From assembly GCA_022790685.1 (NCBI GenBank), contig JAAVXQ010000017.1:1-23542 (forward strand): a DNA stretch of 23,542 nucleotides, in the 5' to 3' direction. The notes under the pieces were generated by a model. It was not told the DNA's origin. It saw nothing but the letters and a program-made list of their open reading frames with translations, and searched no databases. This document shows, in pieces, positions 1-6,953 of this stretch (the stretch's first letter is position 1; every line of letters begins with the position of its first letter). Both the position numbers and the translations under genes were made by a program. Origin of the DNA: Clostridia bacterium (GTDB lineage: Bacteria; Bacillota; Clostridia; TANB77; CAG-508).

Positions 1-300
1 CTTTCCATATTTTGATATAATGTCTCCATCTTGAGTGAAGACTATTTTAGATAATTCTTCAAAACTAAGTTCTTGAATTTTATATGTATTATCTAAAAAG
101 AAGACTTTTACTATATCAGTAGTTTTTCCATAAATATTCATAATTTGTTCAAAATAATAATTATTACAATTATTTAATGCGTCTAAAGAAGCTTTTTGAT
201 ATTTTTTTAAAATAGTATAATTTCGTATAAAATTAATTACAAATAATAGCGCTAAAACTAGTATTAAAATAATAATACTTTTTAATATATTTTTTTTCAT
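1..300 (-). CDS. Membrane-anchored hypothetical protein, N-terminal 100 residues (runs off the left edge)
   Basis: The reading frame is open from an ATG at 300 to the window edge with no stop. A good ribosome binding site (AAGGAGATTCTT in the minus sense) lies directly upstream. Residues 1-4 are MKKN, followed by one strongly hydrophobic segment at about residues 8-23 and then a polar, Asn/Tyr/Lys-rich stretch. This is the pattern of a single-span N-terminal anchor or uncleaved signal with the rest outside the cell. No known domain is recognisable in the visible part and the C-terminus is missing. Base composition matches the AT-rich chromosome, unlike the neighbouring patch at 472-1783. Confidence 0.75.
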   Translation of the reverse strand, partial: MKKNILKSIIILILVLALLFVINFIRNYTILKKYQKASLDALNNCNNYYFEQIMNIYGKTTDIVKVFFLDNTYKIQELSFEELSKIVFTQDGDIISKYGK

Positions 301-380
301 AAGAATCTCCTTTCAATTTTATTTATTATATCATATAAAATTTAATATAGTGAAAAATATCACTTTTTTATAAAAATATA

Positions 381-415
381 ATAAAAAGCCATCAAATATT
401 ACAAAATCTGATGGC
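381..415 (-). terminator. Rho-independent terminator for the secreted-protein gene
   Basis: GCCATCA (388-394) and TGATGGC (409-415) form a perfect 7-bp stem with a 14-base loop. Read on the minus strand it is followed by TTTTTATTATATTT. It sits about 55 bases past the end of the minus-strand gene at 472-898. Confidence 0.75.
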
Positions 416-471
416 CCAAAACAGAATAATGTAATTATGTGCTTATGCTATGAGTTTAATAGTGGCAATGG

Positions 472-898
472 TTATCTGTTTAAAAAACTGACTGTAATGT
501 TTACAGAAACATTCGGTGTTGCAGTCACAAAAGTGACGGTATAATTCCCTTCAGGATATGTTTGTCCCAAATTCCGTGTATAAGTACCGCCATCGCAAAT
601 GAATCCTTGAGTATATGAGTCGCCAGTACGATTGTTTGTAAATCGTAAAACAACATAGGATTCAGAGGTTTGACCTGAGGTGATGATTCCAGTATAGTTT
701 ACTTTTTTTCATATTTCCAGAAAGATATACACTGGTCTGCTCGTTTTTCCAAGAGAAGCCATTAGTATTTCTGGGCTCGGCTTGAGAAGAAACTTCACCT
801 GAACGGAATTCAGTAGCAAATACTGGAATAGAAATACTAGTTGCGACGATTAAAGCCATGCACAAACACATGACCAATTGCAAAAGTTTTTTATTCAT
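472..898 (-). pseudogene. Small secreted protein, frameshifted in an A7 run
   Basis: The ATG at 898 has a ribosome binding site (AGAAAGGA) 8 bases upstream. The first 30 or so residues are a clear Sec signal peptide: MNKKLL, a hydrophobic core, then a likely cleavage site at VFA-TEF. The zero frame stops after 78 residues at 662. Removing one A from the A7 run at 703-709 opens the frame to a TAA at 472, giving about 141 residues. The restored C-terminal half is Thr/Asn/Gly-rich and beta-strand-like (e.g. NYTGIITSGQTSE), with the look of a small secreted beta-sandwich. I do not recognise a family. The gene is visibly richer in G+C than the chromosome, suggesting transfer. The break could be decay, a homopolymer sequencing error, or phase variation. 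After restoration it contains an in-frame CGG (ACA CGG AAT), a codon the native genes avoid. Confidence 0.6.
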
Positions 899-940
899 AT
901 GGTTTTCCTTTCTAGCACATATACATTATTCTATTTTGAT

Positions 941-1020
941 TCTCTGTTTAAAATTGGAATGGTATTATCCTACTAACTTTCATATTTTAAACAGAGATTC
1001 TGAGCAATAAATTGCTTAGA
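941..1020 (-). other. Two hairpins in the 5' untranslated region of the secreted-protein gene
   Basis: A 14-bp perfect inverted repeat pairs 941-954 (TCTCTGTTTAAAAT) with 984-997 around a 29-base loop. A second 9-bp stem, 999-1007 with 1012-1020, abuts it with one G-T wobble. Both lie between the promoter at 1029-1056 and the start codon at 898, so they would be part of the transcript. No long T run follows, which makes simple termination unlikely. I do not recognise a known riboswitch class. Confidence 0.55.
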
Positions 1021-1028
1021 ATGAAAAA

Positions 1029-1056
1029 ATATTATATTATAAAAAAAATTTGTCAA
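1029..1056 (-). promoter_or_regulatory. Sigma-A promoter, minus strand
   Basis: In the minus sense, TTGACA (1051-1056) and TAATAT (1029-1034) are separated by 16 bases. It would drive the secreted-protein gene at 898-472 with a leader of about 120 bases. Confidence 0.55.
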
Positions 1057-1101
1057 ATAAAATATCACTTTTTGAAATTGTTTTACAAAAGAATTATAAA
1101 A

Positions 1102-1191
1102 ATTAAAATAGCAAATATGTGGGAAGCAGTATTTGCAGATGTAGGTGTTACATTAATTACGATTTTTAATACTTTAAGAATTTTAAAATAA
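1102..1191 (+). pseudogene. C-terminal remnant of a heavy-metal P-type ATPase
   Basis: The plus strand reads IKIANMWEAVFADVGVTLI followed by TIFNTLRILK and a TAA at 1189-1191. The string MWEAVFADVGV plus an N-x-L/T-R ending is the diagnostic last transmembrane helix and tail of the P1B (Cd/Zn/Pb/Cu) ATPase family. Those proteins are normally 600-800 residues, so only about the last 30 remain. No start codon or ribosome binding site fits, and upstream translation quickly loses similarity. The remnant implies that a metal-exporter gene once ended here and was removed, perhaps when the surrounding accessory patch arrived. Confidence 0.7.
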
Positions 1192-1243
1192 AAGGAAAAA
1201 AGATTAATTTTAATAATCTATTAAAAAATAGATATAAAATCAA

Positions 1244-1284
1244 AACACCCTTGCAGGGCAAAAGAAAATACCTGCAGGGGTGTT
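1244..1284 (-). terminator. Strong hairpin terminator after the accessory gene
   Basis: A 14-bp stem pairs 1244-1257 with 1271-1284 (one T-G wobble) around a 13-base loop. It contains CCTGCAGG, unusually GC-rich for this window. In the minus sense the stem is followed by TTGATTTTATA. It lies about 30 bases after the stop of the gene at 1313-1783. Confidence 0.75.
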
Positions 1285-1312
1285 TCTTCCTAATTACACA
1301 AAGGAATTTTGG

Positions 1313-1783
1313 CTATATCAATATAATTAAGCCAGGGGTGCTATCGCCGAAGTCGCCTAAAGCAAGCCTGATGGAAAGCAATTGGGCCTCAGAAGAGACT
1401 TTGTCAGATATCCACGCAAGAAGAAGTTCACTTTTTCCATCACAACTACAGGTCATGTAGGTGAAATCATCTCTTACATAGGTATCGGACAAACTGACTT
1501 TATGAGAACCTATGATGGCTTTTCTGCGATTCTCAAAGTTCTCGTAAGAGTCAGCCCATTTGGTTTTAGGGATTCCAAGTGCTTGAAGAATTTGCTGCCC
1601 ACGAGAAAAACCAGCACCCCACTTTACAAAGTCGGAATTTGTACCACAGAAATAAGCTTCTCCAGAGTTGACAAAAGCACATTTTGTGTAGTCTTCCTGT
1701 GTTATTTCCAATTTCCGACCAGTTAAGGAAAAGGATATGTTGTTAATAGTTACATTTTTTGATGTTGCGAAGTATACGTGCAT
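1313..1783 (-). CDS. Accessory hypothetical protein, 156 residues, foreign base composition
   Basis: I chose the ATG at 1783 because an excellent ribosome binding site (AGGAAGGAGG) sits 6 bases upstream. A longer open frame to 1852 has no such site. The product begins MHVYFATSKNVTINN and ends LGDFGDSTPGLIILI. It has no signal peptide or transmembrane segment, contains a few cysteines, and is rich in Ser/Thr/Asp. I do not recognise a family. The DNA is close to balanced in G+C where the chromosome is strongly AT-rich, and the gene has its own GC-rich terminator, so recent acquisition is likely. It contains an in-frame CGG codon in the context GGT CGG A, the same heptamer that marks frameshift sites in native genes. 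A +1 shift there would reach a stop within about five codons. Confidence 0.65.
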   Translation of the reverse strand: MHVYFATSKNVTINNISFSLTGRKLEITQEDYTKCAFVNSGEAYFCGTNSDFVKWGAGFSRGQQILQALGIPKTKWADSYENFENRRKAIIGSHKVSLSDTYVRDDFTYMTCSCDGKSELLLAWISDKVSSEAQLLSIRLALGDFGDSTPGLIILI

Positions 1784-1968
1784 ACTTGCCTCCTTCCTTA
1801 AAATAGATTGATTAGTGCCAATTAACTTTTTGCATTTATTGTAAATTTGCAAAAAATAAAAGTTAATGAATCTATTATATCACAAAATGATGTAAAATAA
1901 AATATCTTAAAAATGGAAAGTAGTTTTTTAAAGTGAGTTTATTTACATAAAATATAAGCGTGATAATA

Positions 1969-1997
1969 TTGATTTTTAAATAAATATAAAGTATAAT
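1969..1997 (+). promoter_or_regulatory. Promoter of the trpS operon
   Basis: TTGATT (1969-1974) and a perfect TATAAT (1992-1997) are separated by exactly 17 bases. Transcription would begin near 2004, about 40 bases before the candidate leader peptide and 130 before trpS. Confidence 0.7.
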
Positions 1998-2041
1998 GTT
2001 ATAGTATTTAATATTTATCCAAATAGAAAGGAAAATATTTT

Positions 2042-2095
2042 ATGAAAATTAGTTTATTTAAAGAAATATATATAATGAGACGATGGCAAATTTAA
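2042..2095 (+). CDS. Candidate Trp-containing leader peptide upstream of trpS
   Basis: The reading frame MKISLFKEIYIMRRWQI (17 residues) starts at an ATG with a ribosome binding site AGAAAGGA 9 bases upstream, inside the transcript expected from the 1969-1997 promoter. It has a single Trp codon (2084-2086), three codons before the stop. The stop codon lies within a perfect 12-bp hairpin (2091-2118) that abuts the trpS ribosome binding site. A ribosome stalled at the Trp codon would cover the left arm and prevent the hairpin from forming. This is the logic of a leader-peptide sensor, but with only one Trp codon the case rests on position and signals, not on a known family. Confidence 0.4.
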   Translation: MKISLFKEIYIMRRWQI

Positions 2096-2118
2096 TATAT
2101 TAAAAATAATATATTAAA
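2091..2118 (+). promoter_or_regulatory. Hairpin overlapping the leader stop and abutting the trpS ribosome binding site
   Basis: TTTAATATATTA (2091-2102) pairs perfectly with TAATATATTAAA (2107-2118) around AAAA. The right arm ends at the AAAAGGAG of trpS. It is all A-T, so it is only moderately stable, and no T run follows. If functional, it would act on translation rather than termination. Confidence 0.45.
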
Positions 2119-2134
2119 AGGAGAAAAGAAAACT

Positions 2135-3133
2135 ATGGAAAAGAAAATTATTTTAAGTGGAATTCAGGCTACAGGAACATTAACTTTAGGAAATTATTTA
2201 GGAGCATTAAATAATTGGGTAGAAATGCAAGATAAATATGATTGTTACTATATGATTGCTGATTTACATACTTTGACAATTAGAAATGATCCAGAGATAT
2301 TAAGAAAAAATACTTTAAATCTTATAGCATTATATATTGCAGCTGGATTAGATCCAGAAAAAAATACAATATTTATACAATCACATATACCTGCACATAC
2401 ACAGTTATCATGGGTTCTAAATTGCTATACTTATATGGGGGAATTAAACAGAATGACACAATATAAGGATAAATGTGCAAAACATGCAGATAATATTAAT
2501 AGTGGATTATTCACATATCCAGTATTGATGGCAGCAGATATATTAATATATAATGCAGATTTAGTACCTGTTGGTCAAGATCAAAAGCAACACTTAGAAA
2601 TAGCACGTGATATAGCTGAAAGATTTAATTCAATATATGGAGAGACCTTTAAAATGCCAGAACCATATATTGGAAAAGTTGGGGCTAAAATAATGGGACT
2701 TCAAAATCCAACTTCAAAAATGAGTAAAAGTGCAGAAGATCCAATGGATAAAATACTTTTATCAGATACTAAAGAAGATATAATCAAAAAATTTAAAAAG
2801 GCAGTTACTGATTCAGAAAATAAAGTTAGGTTTGATGTAGAAAACAAGCCGGGAGTAAGTAATTTGATGGTAATATATAGTATTATAAAAAATAAAACTA
2901 TAGAAGAAGTGGAAAAGGAATTTGAAGGCCAAGGATATGGAAATTTTAAAACAGCAGTAGCAGAAGCAGTTATAGAAAGATTAGAACCTTTACAAAAAAG
3001 ATATAATGAATTATTGGAAAATCCAAAAGAACTAATGGAAATTTGTAATAAAGGTACAGAAAAAGCAAGTAAAAAGGCAAATACTTTATTAAAAAATGTA
3101 TATAAAAAGGTAGGATTAGTTATAAATGAATAA
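2135..3133 (+). CDS. trpS: Tryptophanyl-tRNA synthetase
   Basis: It charges tRNA-Trp with tryptophan using ATP, in the cytoplasm. The 332-residue product has the usual bacterial TrpRS length. The class I signatures are both visible: the HIGH-equivalent TLGN at residues 17-20 within GTLTLGNYLGA, and KMSKS at 195-199. The family motif PVGQDQKQH is also present. The start follows AAAAGGAGAAAAG at good spacing. The gene heads an operon: its last codons overlap the cupin gene by 8 bases, and obgE follows. No T-box is visible upstream, which is notable because many clostridial synthetase genes have one; a leader peptide with a hairpin occupies the 5' region instead. Confidence 0.97.
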   Translation: MEKKIILSGIQATGTLTLGNYLGALNNWVEMQDKYDCYYMIADLHTLTIRNDPEILRKNTLNLIALYIAAGLDPEKNTIFIQSHIPAHTQLSWVLNCYTYMGELNRMTQYKDKCAKHADNINSGLFTYPVLMAADILIYNADLVPVGQDQKQHLEIARDIAERFNSIYGETFKMPEPYIGKVGAKIMGLQNPTSKMSKSAEDPMDKILLSDTKEDIIKKFKKAVTDSENKVRFDVENKPGVSNLMVIYSIIKNKTIEEVEKEFEGQGYGNFKTAVAEAVIERLEPLQKRYNELLENPKELMEICNKGTEKASKKANTLLKNVYKKVGLVINE

Positions 3134-3485
3134 ATATAAAAAAGTATTACCAAAGGAACCTTCTTTTAGTCAAGAAGGATTAAAGGGATATAATTTTAAT
3201 CTAGATATAAAAGACATTAGTATATCACTAGAAGAGGTTTTTAAAGGACATGATAAGTATCATACAAATGTACATAGTACAAAAATTTATTATTGTTTAG
3301 AAGGAAATGGAATATTTTGCATAGCTGGTGAGAAAATAAACATAGAAAAAGGAGAAATGATTGAAATTGCTCCTAATACAGAGTTTGTTTTTGCAGGTAA
3401 AATGAAATTGTTACTTATAATGTCACCAGCATTTAGAATGCAAGATGGAATTGATGGAAAAGATAATGATTTATATACAAACTAA
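3126..3485 (+). CDS. Small single-domain cupin protein
   Basis: The 119-residue protein is a predicted one-domain beta-barrel. Residues about 42-62 contain the remnant of cupin motif 1 (GHDKYHTNVH, then YYCLEGNG) and about 75-90 contain motif 2 (GEMIEIAPNTEF). Motif 2 lacks the usual metal-binding histidine after the PNT turn, and the motif 1 glutamate position is altered. A catalytic metal site is therefore doubtful, and a binding or sugar-isomerase-like role is equally possible. The gene overlaps the end of trpS by 8 bases and precedes obgE by 27, so it is translationally coupled within this operon. Its substrate cannot be read from the sequence. Confidence 0.8.
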   Translation: MNKYKKVLPKEPSFSQEGLKGYNFNLDIKDISISLEEVFKGHDKYHTNVHSTKIYYCLEGNGIFCIAGEKINIEKGEMIEIAPNTEFVFAGKMKLLLIMSPAFRMQDGIDGKDNDLYTN

Positions 3486-3512
3486 TAATTGTATATTTTA
3501 GAGGAGAATAAA

Positions 3513-4788
3513 ATGTTTGTTGATTATGCAAAAATAGTAATTAAATCAGGAGATGGAGGAAATGGTGCAGCCACTTTCAGAAGAGAGAAATATGTAGCAG
3601 CAGGTGGACCAGATCGGAGGAGATGGTGGAAATGGTGGAAGTATCTATTTTATAGTGGATCCTAATAGTAATACTTTGATTGATTTTAGATTTACTAAAA
3701 AATTCAAGGCAGAAAATGGTGAAAATGGAAGTGGAAATAGGTGCTTTGGAAAAAGTGGAAAAGATCTTTATGTAAATGTACCTAGAGGAACTGTTGTAAG
3801 AGATTCAGAAACAGGAAAGGTAATAGTAGATTTATCAAAACCAGGACAAAAAGAATTGATTTTAAAAGGTGGTAGAGGTGGTAAAGGAAATTGCCACTTT
3901 GCAACATCTACAAGACAAGCACCACATTTTGCAGTAGATGGAGAAAAGGGAAAAGAAAAAGAAATAATACTTGAATTAAAACTTTTAGCTGATGTTGGAT
4001 TACTGGGCTTTCCAAATGTAGGAAAATCAACAATTCTTTCTAGAGTAACAAAAGCAACACCTAAAATTGCTGATTATCATTTTACTACAATAGACCCTAA
4101 TTTAGGAGTAGTAAAAACAGAGCATGGAGATAGTTTTGTTATGGCTGATATTCCAGGAATAATAGAGGGAGCAAGTGAAGGAATAGGACTAGGAATACAA
4201 TTTTTAAGACATATAGAAAGAACAAGATTATTACTTCATGTAATAGATGTAGCAGGTGTAGAAGGAAGAAATCCAGTAAATGATTTTAATAAGGTAAATG
4301 AAGAGTTAAAAAAATATAGTGAAAAATTATCTACTAGACGTCAAATTATTGTTGCAAACAAAATAGATAGTATGCAAAATACTTCTAATTTTGAAGAGTT
4401 AGAAAAAACAGCTACTCAAAATAATATAGAGATATTTAAAATTTCAGCAGTTACAGGTGAAGGGCTAAATGAACTATTTAATCATGTTGCAGAAATATTA
4501 AAAACATTACCAGAAGAAGAAATTATAGACATAGAAGATAGGATAGTATATACCTTAGAAGATGACAAAGACGAATTTAATATAGACATAATAAAAGGTG
4601 AGTATATTGTAACTGGACCTGCAGTAGAAAGACTAATGGGAAGAGTAAATATTGGAGATAATGAATCTTTTGCATATTTAGAGAAAATGATAAAAAAATT
4701 AGGAATAGATGCAGAGCTTAGAAGATTAGGAGTAAAAGAAGGGGATAGTGTAAAAATTCTTGAATGGGAATTTGAGTGGTATGAATAA
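3513..4788 (+). CDS. obgE: Obg family ribosome-assembly GTPase, needing one +1 frameshift
   Basis: ObgE/CgtA binds the 50S ribosomal precursor and couples GTP state to ribosome maturation and stress control; it is normally essential. The ATG at 3513 follows GAGGAGAAT. Order: glycine-rich Obg fold (residues 1 to about 157), G domain with G1 GFPNVGKST near 165, G3 DIPGI, G4 NKID and G5 SAVTG, then a C-terminal OCT domain. The frame breaks at residue 34: GGACCAGAT is followed by an extra C at 3615 and then GGAGGAGAT. Skipping that C gives the universally conserved GPDGGDGGNGG and a 424-residue protein of normal length. Without the shift, translation ends within about 20 codons. All other motifs are intact, which argues against a dead gene. 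Confidence 0.93.
3612..3618 (+). other. Candidate +1 frameshift site in obgE (GAT CGG A)
   Basis: The zero frame reads GAT CGG A. Ignoring the C at 3615 gives Asp34-Gly35 (GAT GGA) in the conserved GPDGGDGG motif. It is one of five identical-phase NNT-C-GGA sites in this window. Confidence 0.7.
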
Positions 4789-4796
4789 AATTTAAA

Positions 4797-4890
4797 AGCA
4801 ATAGATATTTTAAAGTGAACTTGATTTTATTTTGAAAGAAAAATATTTCAAAAATTATTAATTGAGCAATACTTTAATTTATCTATTGTT
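4797..4890 (+). terminator. Long nested inverted repeat ending the trpS-obgE operon
   Basis: Arms 4797-4816 and 4871-4890 pair over 20 positions with two mismatches and one wobble (AGCAATAGATA against TATCTATTGTT on the outer side). The 54-base loop contains a smaller hairpin (TTTGAAA ... TTTCAAA). GTTTTTTATAT follows the right arm, so termination is plausible. A similar nested layout follows mgtE (23050-23130). Confidence 0.6.
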
Positions 4891-4950
4891 TTTTATATAA
4901 TAACAAAAAAATCTAAAATTCATATTATAAACTATAAAGGGAGGTATAAT

Positions 4951-5466
4951 ATGGATTTTAAAGAAATAAATTATTTGCTAGAAAGTAGTAGTAAAATAAC
5001 ATATCCTGAAATAACAGATATAAAAAAAGATTATAAATTAGGGCAAAATATGTATGATAGCTTTGCTGGTAGACATGGGGAATTAACAGCAATAAGTCAG
5101 TATATATACGAGCATATAACCACTGAAGAAAATAAAGAATTATCTAGTGTTTTACTTCATATAGCAATTCAAGAAATGCATCATTTAGATATGCTAGGTG
5201 CATTATTAGTAAATTTAGGATTTGTACCATATTTTATGGGAAAGCATAATAATAAATGGTGTTCAGATAATGTAACATATAGATATGATGGATTAGAAGA
5301 AATGTTAAAAATAAATATAAAATCAGAAGAAATAGCAATAAAGGAATATAAAAGATTGATAGAAATGACAGATGACGATAAAGTTAAAATGATTTTATCA
5401 AGAATTATAATGGATGAAGAAATGCATATAAAAGTATTTTCTGGTTTATTGGAAATATGTAAATAA
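4951..5466 (+). CDS. Ferritin-like di-iron (rubrerythrin/Mn-catalase type) protein
   Basis: The 171-residue protein is predicted to be a four-helix bundle with two metal half-sites. The first is E44 (GELTAISQY), with E75 and H78 in QEMHH. The second is E126 (SEEIAIKEY), with E156 and H159 in DEEMH. This E...ExxH repeat is the ferritin-like superfamily signature. There is no C-terminal rubredoxin Cys4 domain, so it is not a classical rubrerythrin. Oxidative-stress defence or iron handling is the likely role, but the exact reaction is undetermined. The start follows AAAGGGAGGT. A TATAAT at 4896-4901 may serve as its -10 box, but the matching -35 is poor. Confidence 0.82.
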   Translation: MDFKEINYLLESSSKITYPEITDIKKDYKLGQNMYDSFAGRHGELTAISQYIYEHITTEENKELSSVLLHIAIQEMHHLDMLGALLVNLGFVPYFMGKHNNKWCSDNVTYRYDGLEEMLKINIKSEEIAIKEYKRLIEMTDDDKVKMILSRIIMDEEMHIKVFSGLLEICK

Positions 5467-5504
5467 AAATTAAAAATAAATATTAGAATATAGTTATAAA
5501 ATAT

Positions 5505-5532
5505 TTGCAAAATATAAAAATGAAGATATAAT
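5505..5532 (+). promoter_or_regulatory. Promoter of the HD-domain gene
   Basis: TTGCAA (5505-5510) and TATAAT (5527-5532) are 16 bases apart, in the gap before the gene at 5559. Confidence 0.5.
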
Positions 5533-5558
5533 GTAAGAAATAAAATTTGGAGATAAAA

Positions 5559-6827
5559 ATGGAAGAAATATTAGAAGACTTATTTAAAATATATAATAGC
5601 TCAATTGATAGTTACAACGCGAAATTAGCACAAAGAGTAAATGAAAAATATACTTTGATAGATAGAGCTATGATAGCATCTTATTTATATATAAAAATTT
5701 TGAGTAATTTAAATATAGAAGAGGCTGTATCAAAAGATATTCTTATTAATTATCTATTTAAACAAGTAATTTATGGAGAAACAGGAAACTTAGGCTTAGA
5801 AATTGCAAATGATAGTAGAAAAGAATTATATAATAAAGTACTAAATAATTTAATATTAGATAAATTTGAATACAAAAACAGAATTTTAAAAAAGTTGAAA
5901 TATAAATATGAAAGCATAGATAATATAGAATATGTAAGTTTATTAGAATTTTGTGAGTTAGTTGCTGAGACATATATATTCGATAAATTAGTAAGAAGAG
6001 GGAATGTAGAGGCCTTAGAAATATATAATAATGAAAAAATAAAATTAAAGAATGAATTTAAAGAAAATTCAGAAATCAGCAAAATAGAAAAAGAAAAAAA
6101 CAATATAATACAATTAATTTTAAATAATAAATTTAACGATACAGAATACTATAATTTAATACAAGTAGCTTTAAATTTAAGAGATGTATATAGATATTCT
6201 TCACTTACAACAGTTGTTCCAGAAAATGTATTATTTCATCAATATACTATGACAATTGCAAATGTGATGATGGTACAATATATGATAAGCCTAGGAGAAA
6301 ATATTGATATATATTCTCTTACATATAAAAGTTTATTTCATGATTTTGGAGAATATAAAGGAAATGAAATAGTAACTCAAATTAAAAATTATAATGAAGA
6401 CACAAAGAAAATGTTTGCAGAGATTGAAGAAAATGATGAAAAGGAACTTAAATTATTAATAGGAAATGATTTATATACAATAATAGATAACTATGTAATT
6501 GGAAAAGAAGGGTATATAGCAGATATTCTAGATAAAATATTAGGAATTATGAAAATTTGGATAGAAGTTGGGTATATGAGCAATTATACATATATAAAAG
6601 CAATATGTTCTTTATTTAGAGAAAGATTTGAAAAGTTTAAAGATCTATCTAGATTAGAAGAAATGAAAGATAAAAAATTTTTATTAAAACTTCTTAAGGA
6701 GTCTTATATTTATATAAAGCAAAATCTGATTAATGTAAATGAAACGATATTGTTTAAATATTTTACAAAAGAAGAAGTTAAAGAAATAGAAAAAGAGTTA
6801 GAAAACTTAAAAAATACTAATATATAA
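5559..6827 (+). CDS. HD-domain protein (YfbR-like hydrolase fold) with a helical N-terminal extension
   Basis: I chose the ATG at 5559 because GGAG lies 6 bases upstream; an in-frame TTG at 5547 would fall on that site. The product has 422 residues. The second half carries the HD phosphohydrolase pattern: His in VLFHQYTMT near residue 226, the HD pair in LFHDFGE near 260 and a later Asp near 324 in LDKILG. These match the metal ligands of YfbR-like nucleotidases. Residues 1 to about 200 are Lys/Glu/Asn-rich and helical, with a coiled-coil-like stretch near 165-185, and may be a degenerate copy of the same fold. Likely a nucleotide or phosphomonoester hydrolase; the substrate is unknown. lexA follows after about 125 bases with its own promoter. 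Confidence 0.7.
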   Translation: MEEILEDLFKIYNSSIDSYNAKLAQRVNEKYTLIDRAMIASYLYIKILSNLNIEEAVSKDILINYLFKQVIYGETGNLGLEIANDSRKELYNKVLNNLILDKFEYKNRILKKLKYKYESIDNIEYVSLLEFCELVAETYIFDKLVRRGNVEALEIYNNEKIKLKNEFKENSEISKIEKEKNNIIQLILNNKFNDTEYYNLIQVALNLRDVYRYSSLTTVVPENVLFHQYTMTIANVMMVQYMISLGENIDIYSLTYKSLFHDFGEYKGNEIVTQIKNYNEDTKKMFAEIEENDEKELKLLIGNDLYTIIDNYVIGKEGYIADILDKILGIMKIWIEVGYMSNYTYIKAICSLFRERFEKFKDLSRLEEMKDKKFLLKLLKESYIYIKQNLINVNETILFKYFTKEEVKEIEKELENLKNTNI

Positions 6828-6891
6828 ATAAGATGTAAAATATAAAAAATGCATTAGTCTTTTTTTAAAATATAATTAAATAAACTTTTGT

Positions 6892-6920
6892 TTGACAAAC
6901 CAAATGTTTTGTGATAATAT
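6892..6920 (+). promoter_or_regulatory. lexA promoter with possible LexA operator
   Basis: TTGACA (6892-6897) and TAATAT (6915-6920) are 17 bases apart. The spacer holds an imperfect dyad (ACAAAC-CAAAT-GTTTTGT, 6896-6913), and ATATGTTTG overlaps the -10. Both resemble the Bacillota SOS box CGAAC-N4-GTTCG only loosely, so autoregulation is plausible but the exact operator is uncertain. Confidence 0.6.
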
Positions 6921-6953
6921 GTTTGCATAATAATTATAGGAGAGAAAAGAAAT

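Noticed and set aside
1382..1726. Plus-strand open frame of 114 codons opposite the accessory gene
   Set aside because: The minus-strand frame has a superb ribosome binding site and a terminator at its end; the plus-strand frame has neither and reads as an antisense shadow.
1998..2134. T-box riboswitch upstream of trpS
   Set aside because: No T-box sequence, specifier stem or strong terminator is visible, and the space is too short for a full T-box.
2701..3153. Minus-strand open frame of 150 codons across trpS
   Set aside because: It is antisense to a certain synthetase gene and is Phe/Leu/Ile-rich, as expected for the complement of AT-rich coding DNA.
3513..4788. Calling obgE, ecfA, folC, the ABC permease and the second mgtE ordinary pseudogenes
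   Set aside because: Each has a single lesion of the same kind in the same codon context, with every other motif intact; Obg and FolC are normally needed for growth. Independent decay would not repeat one heptamer five times.
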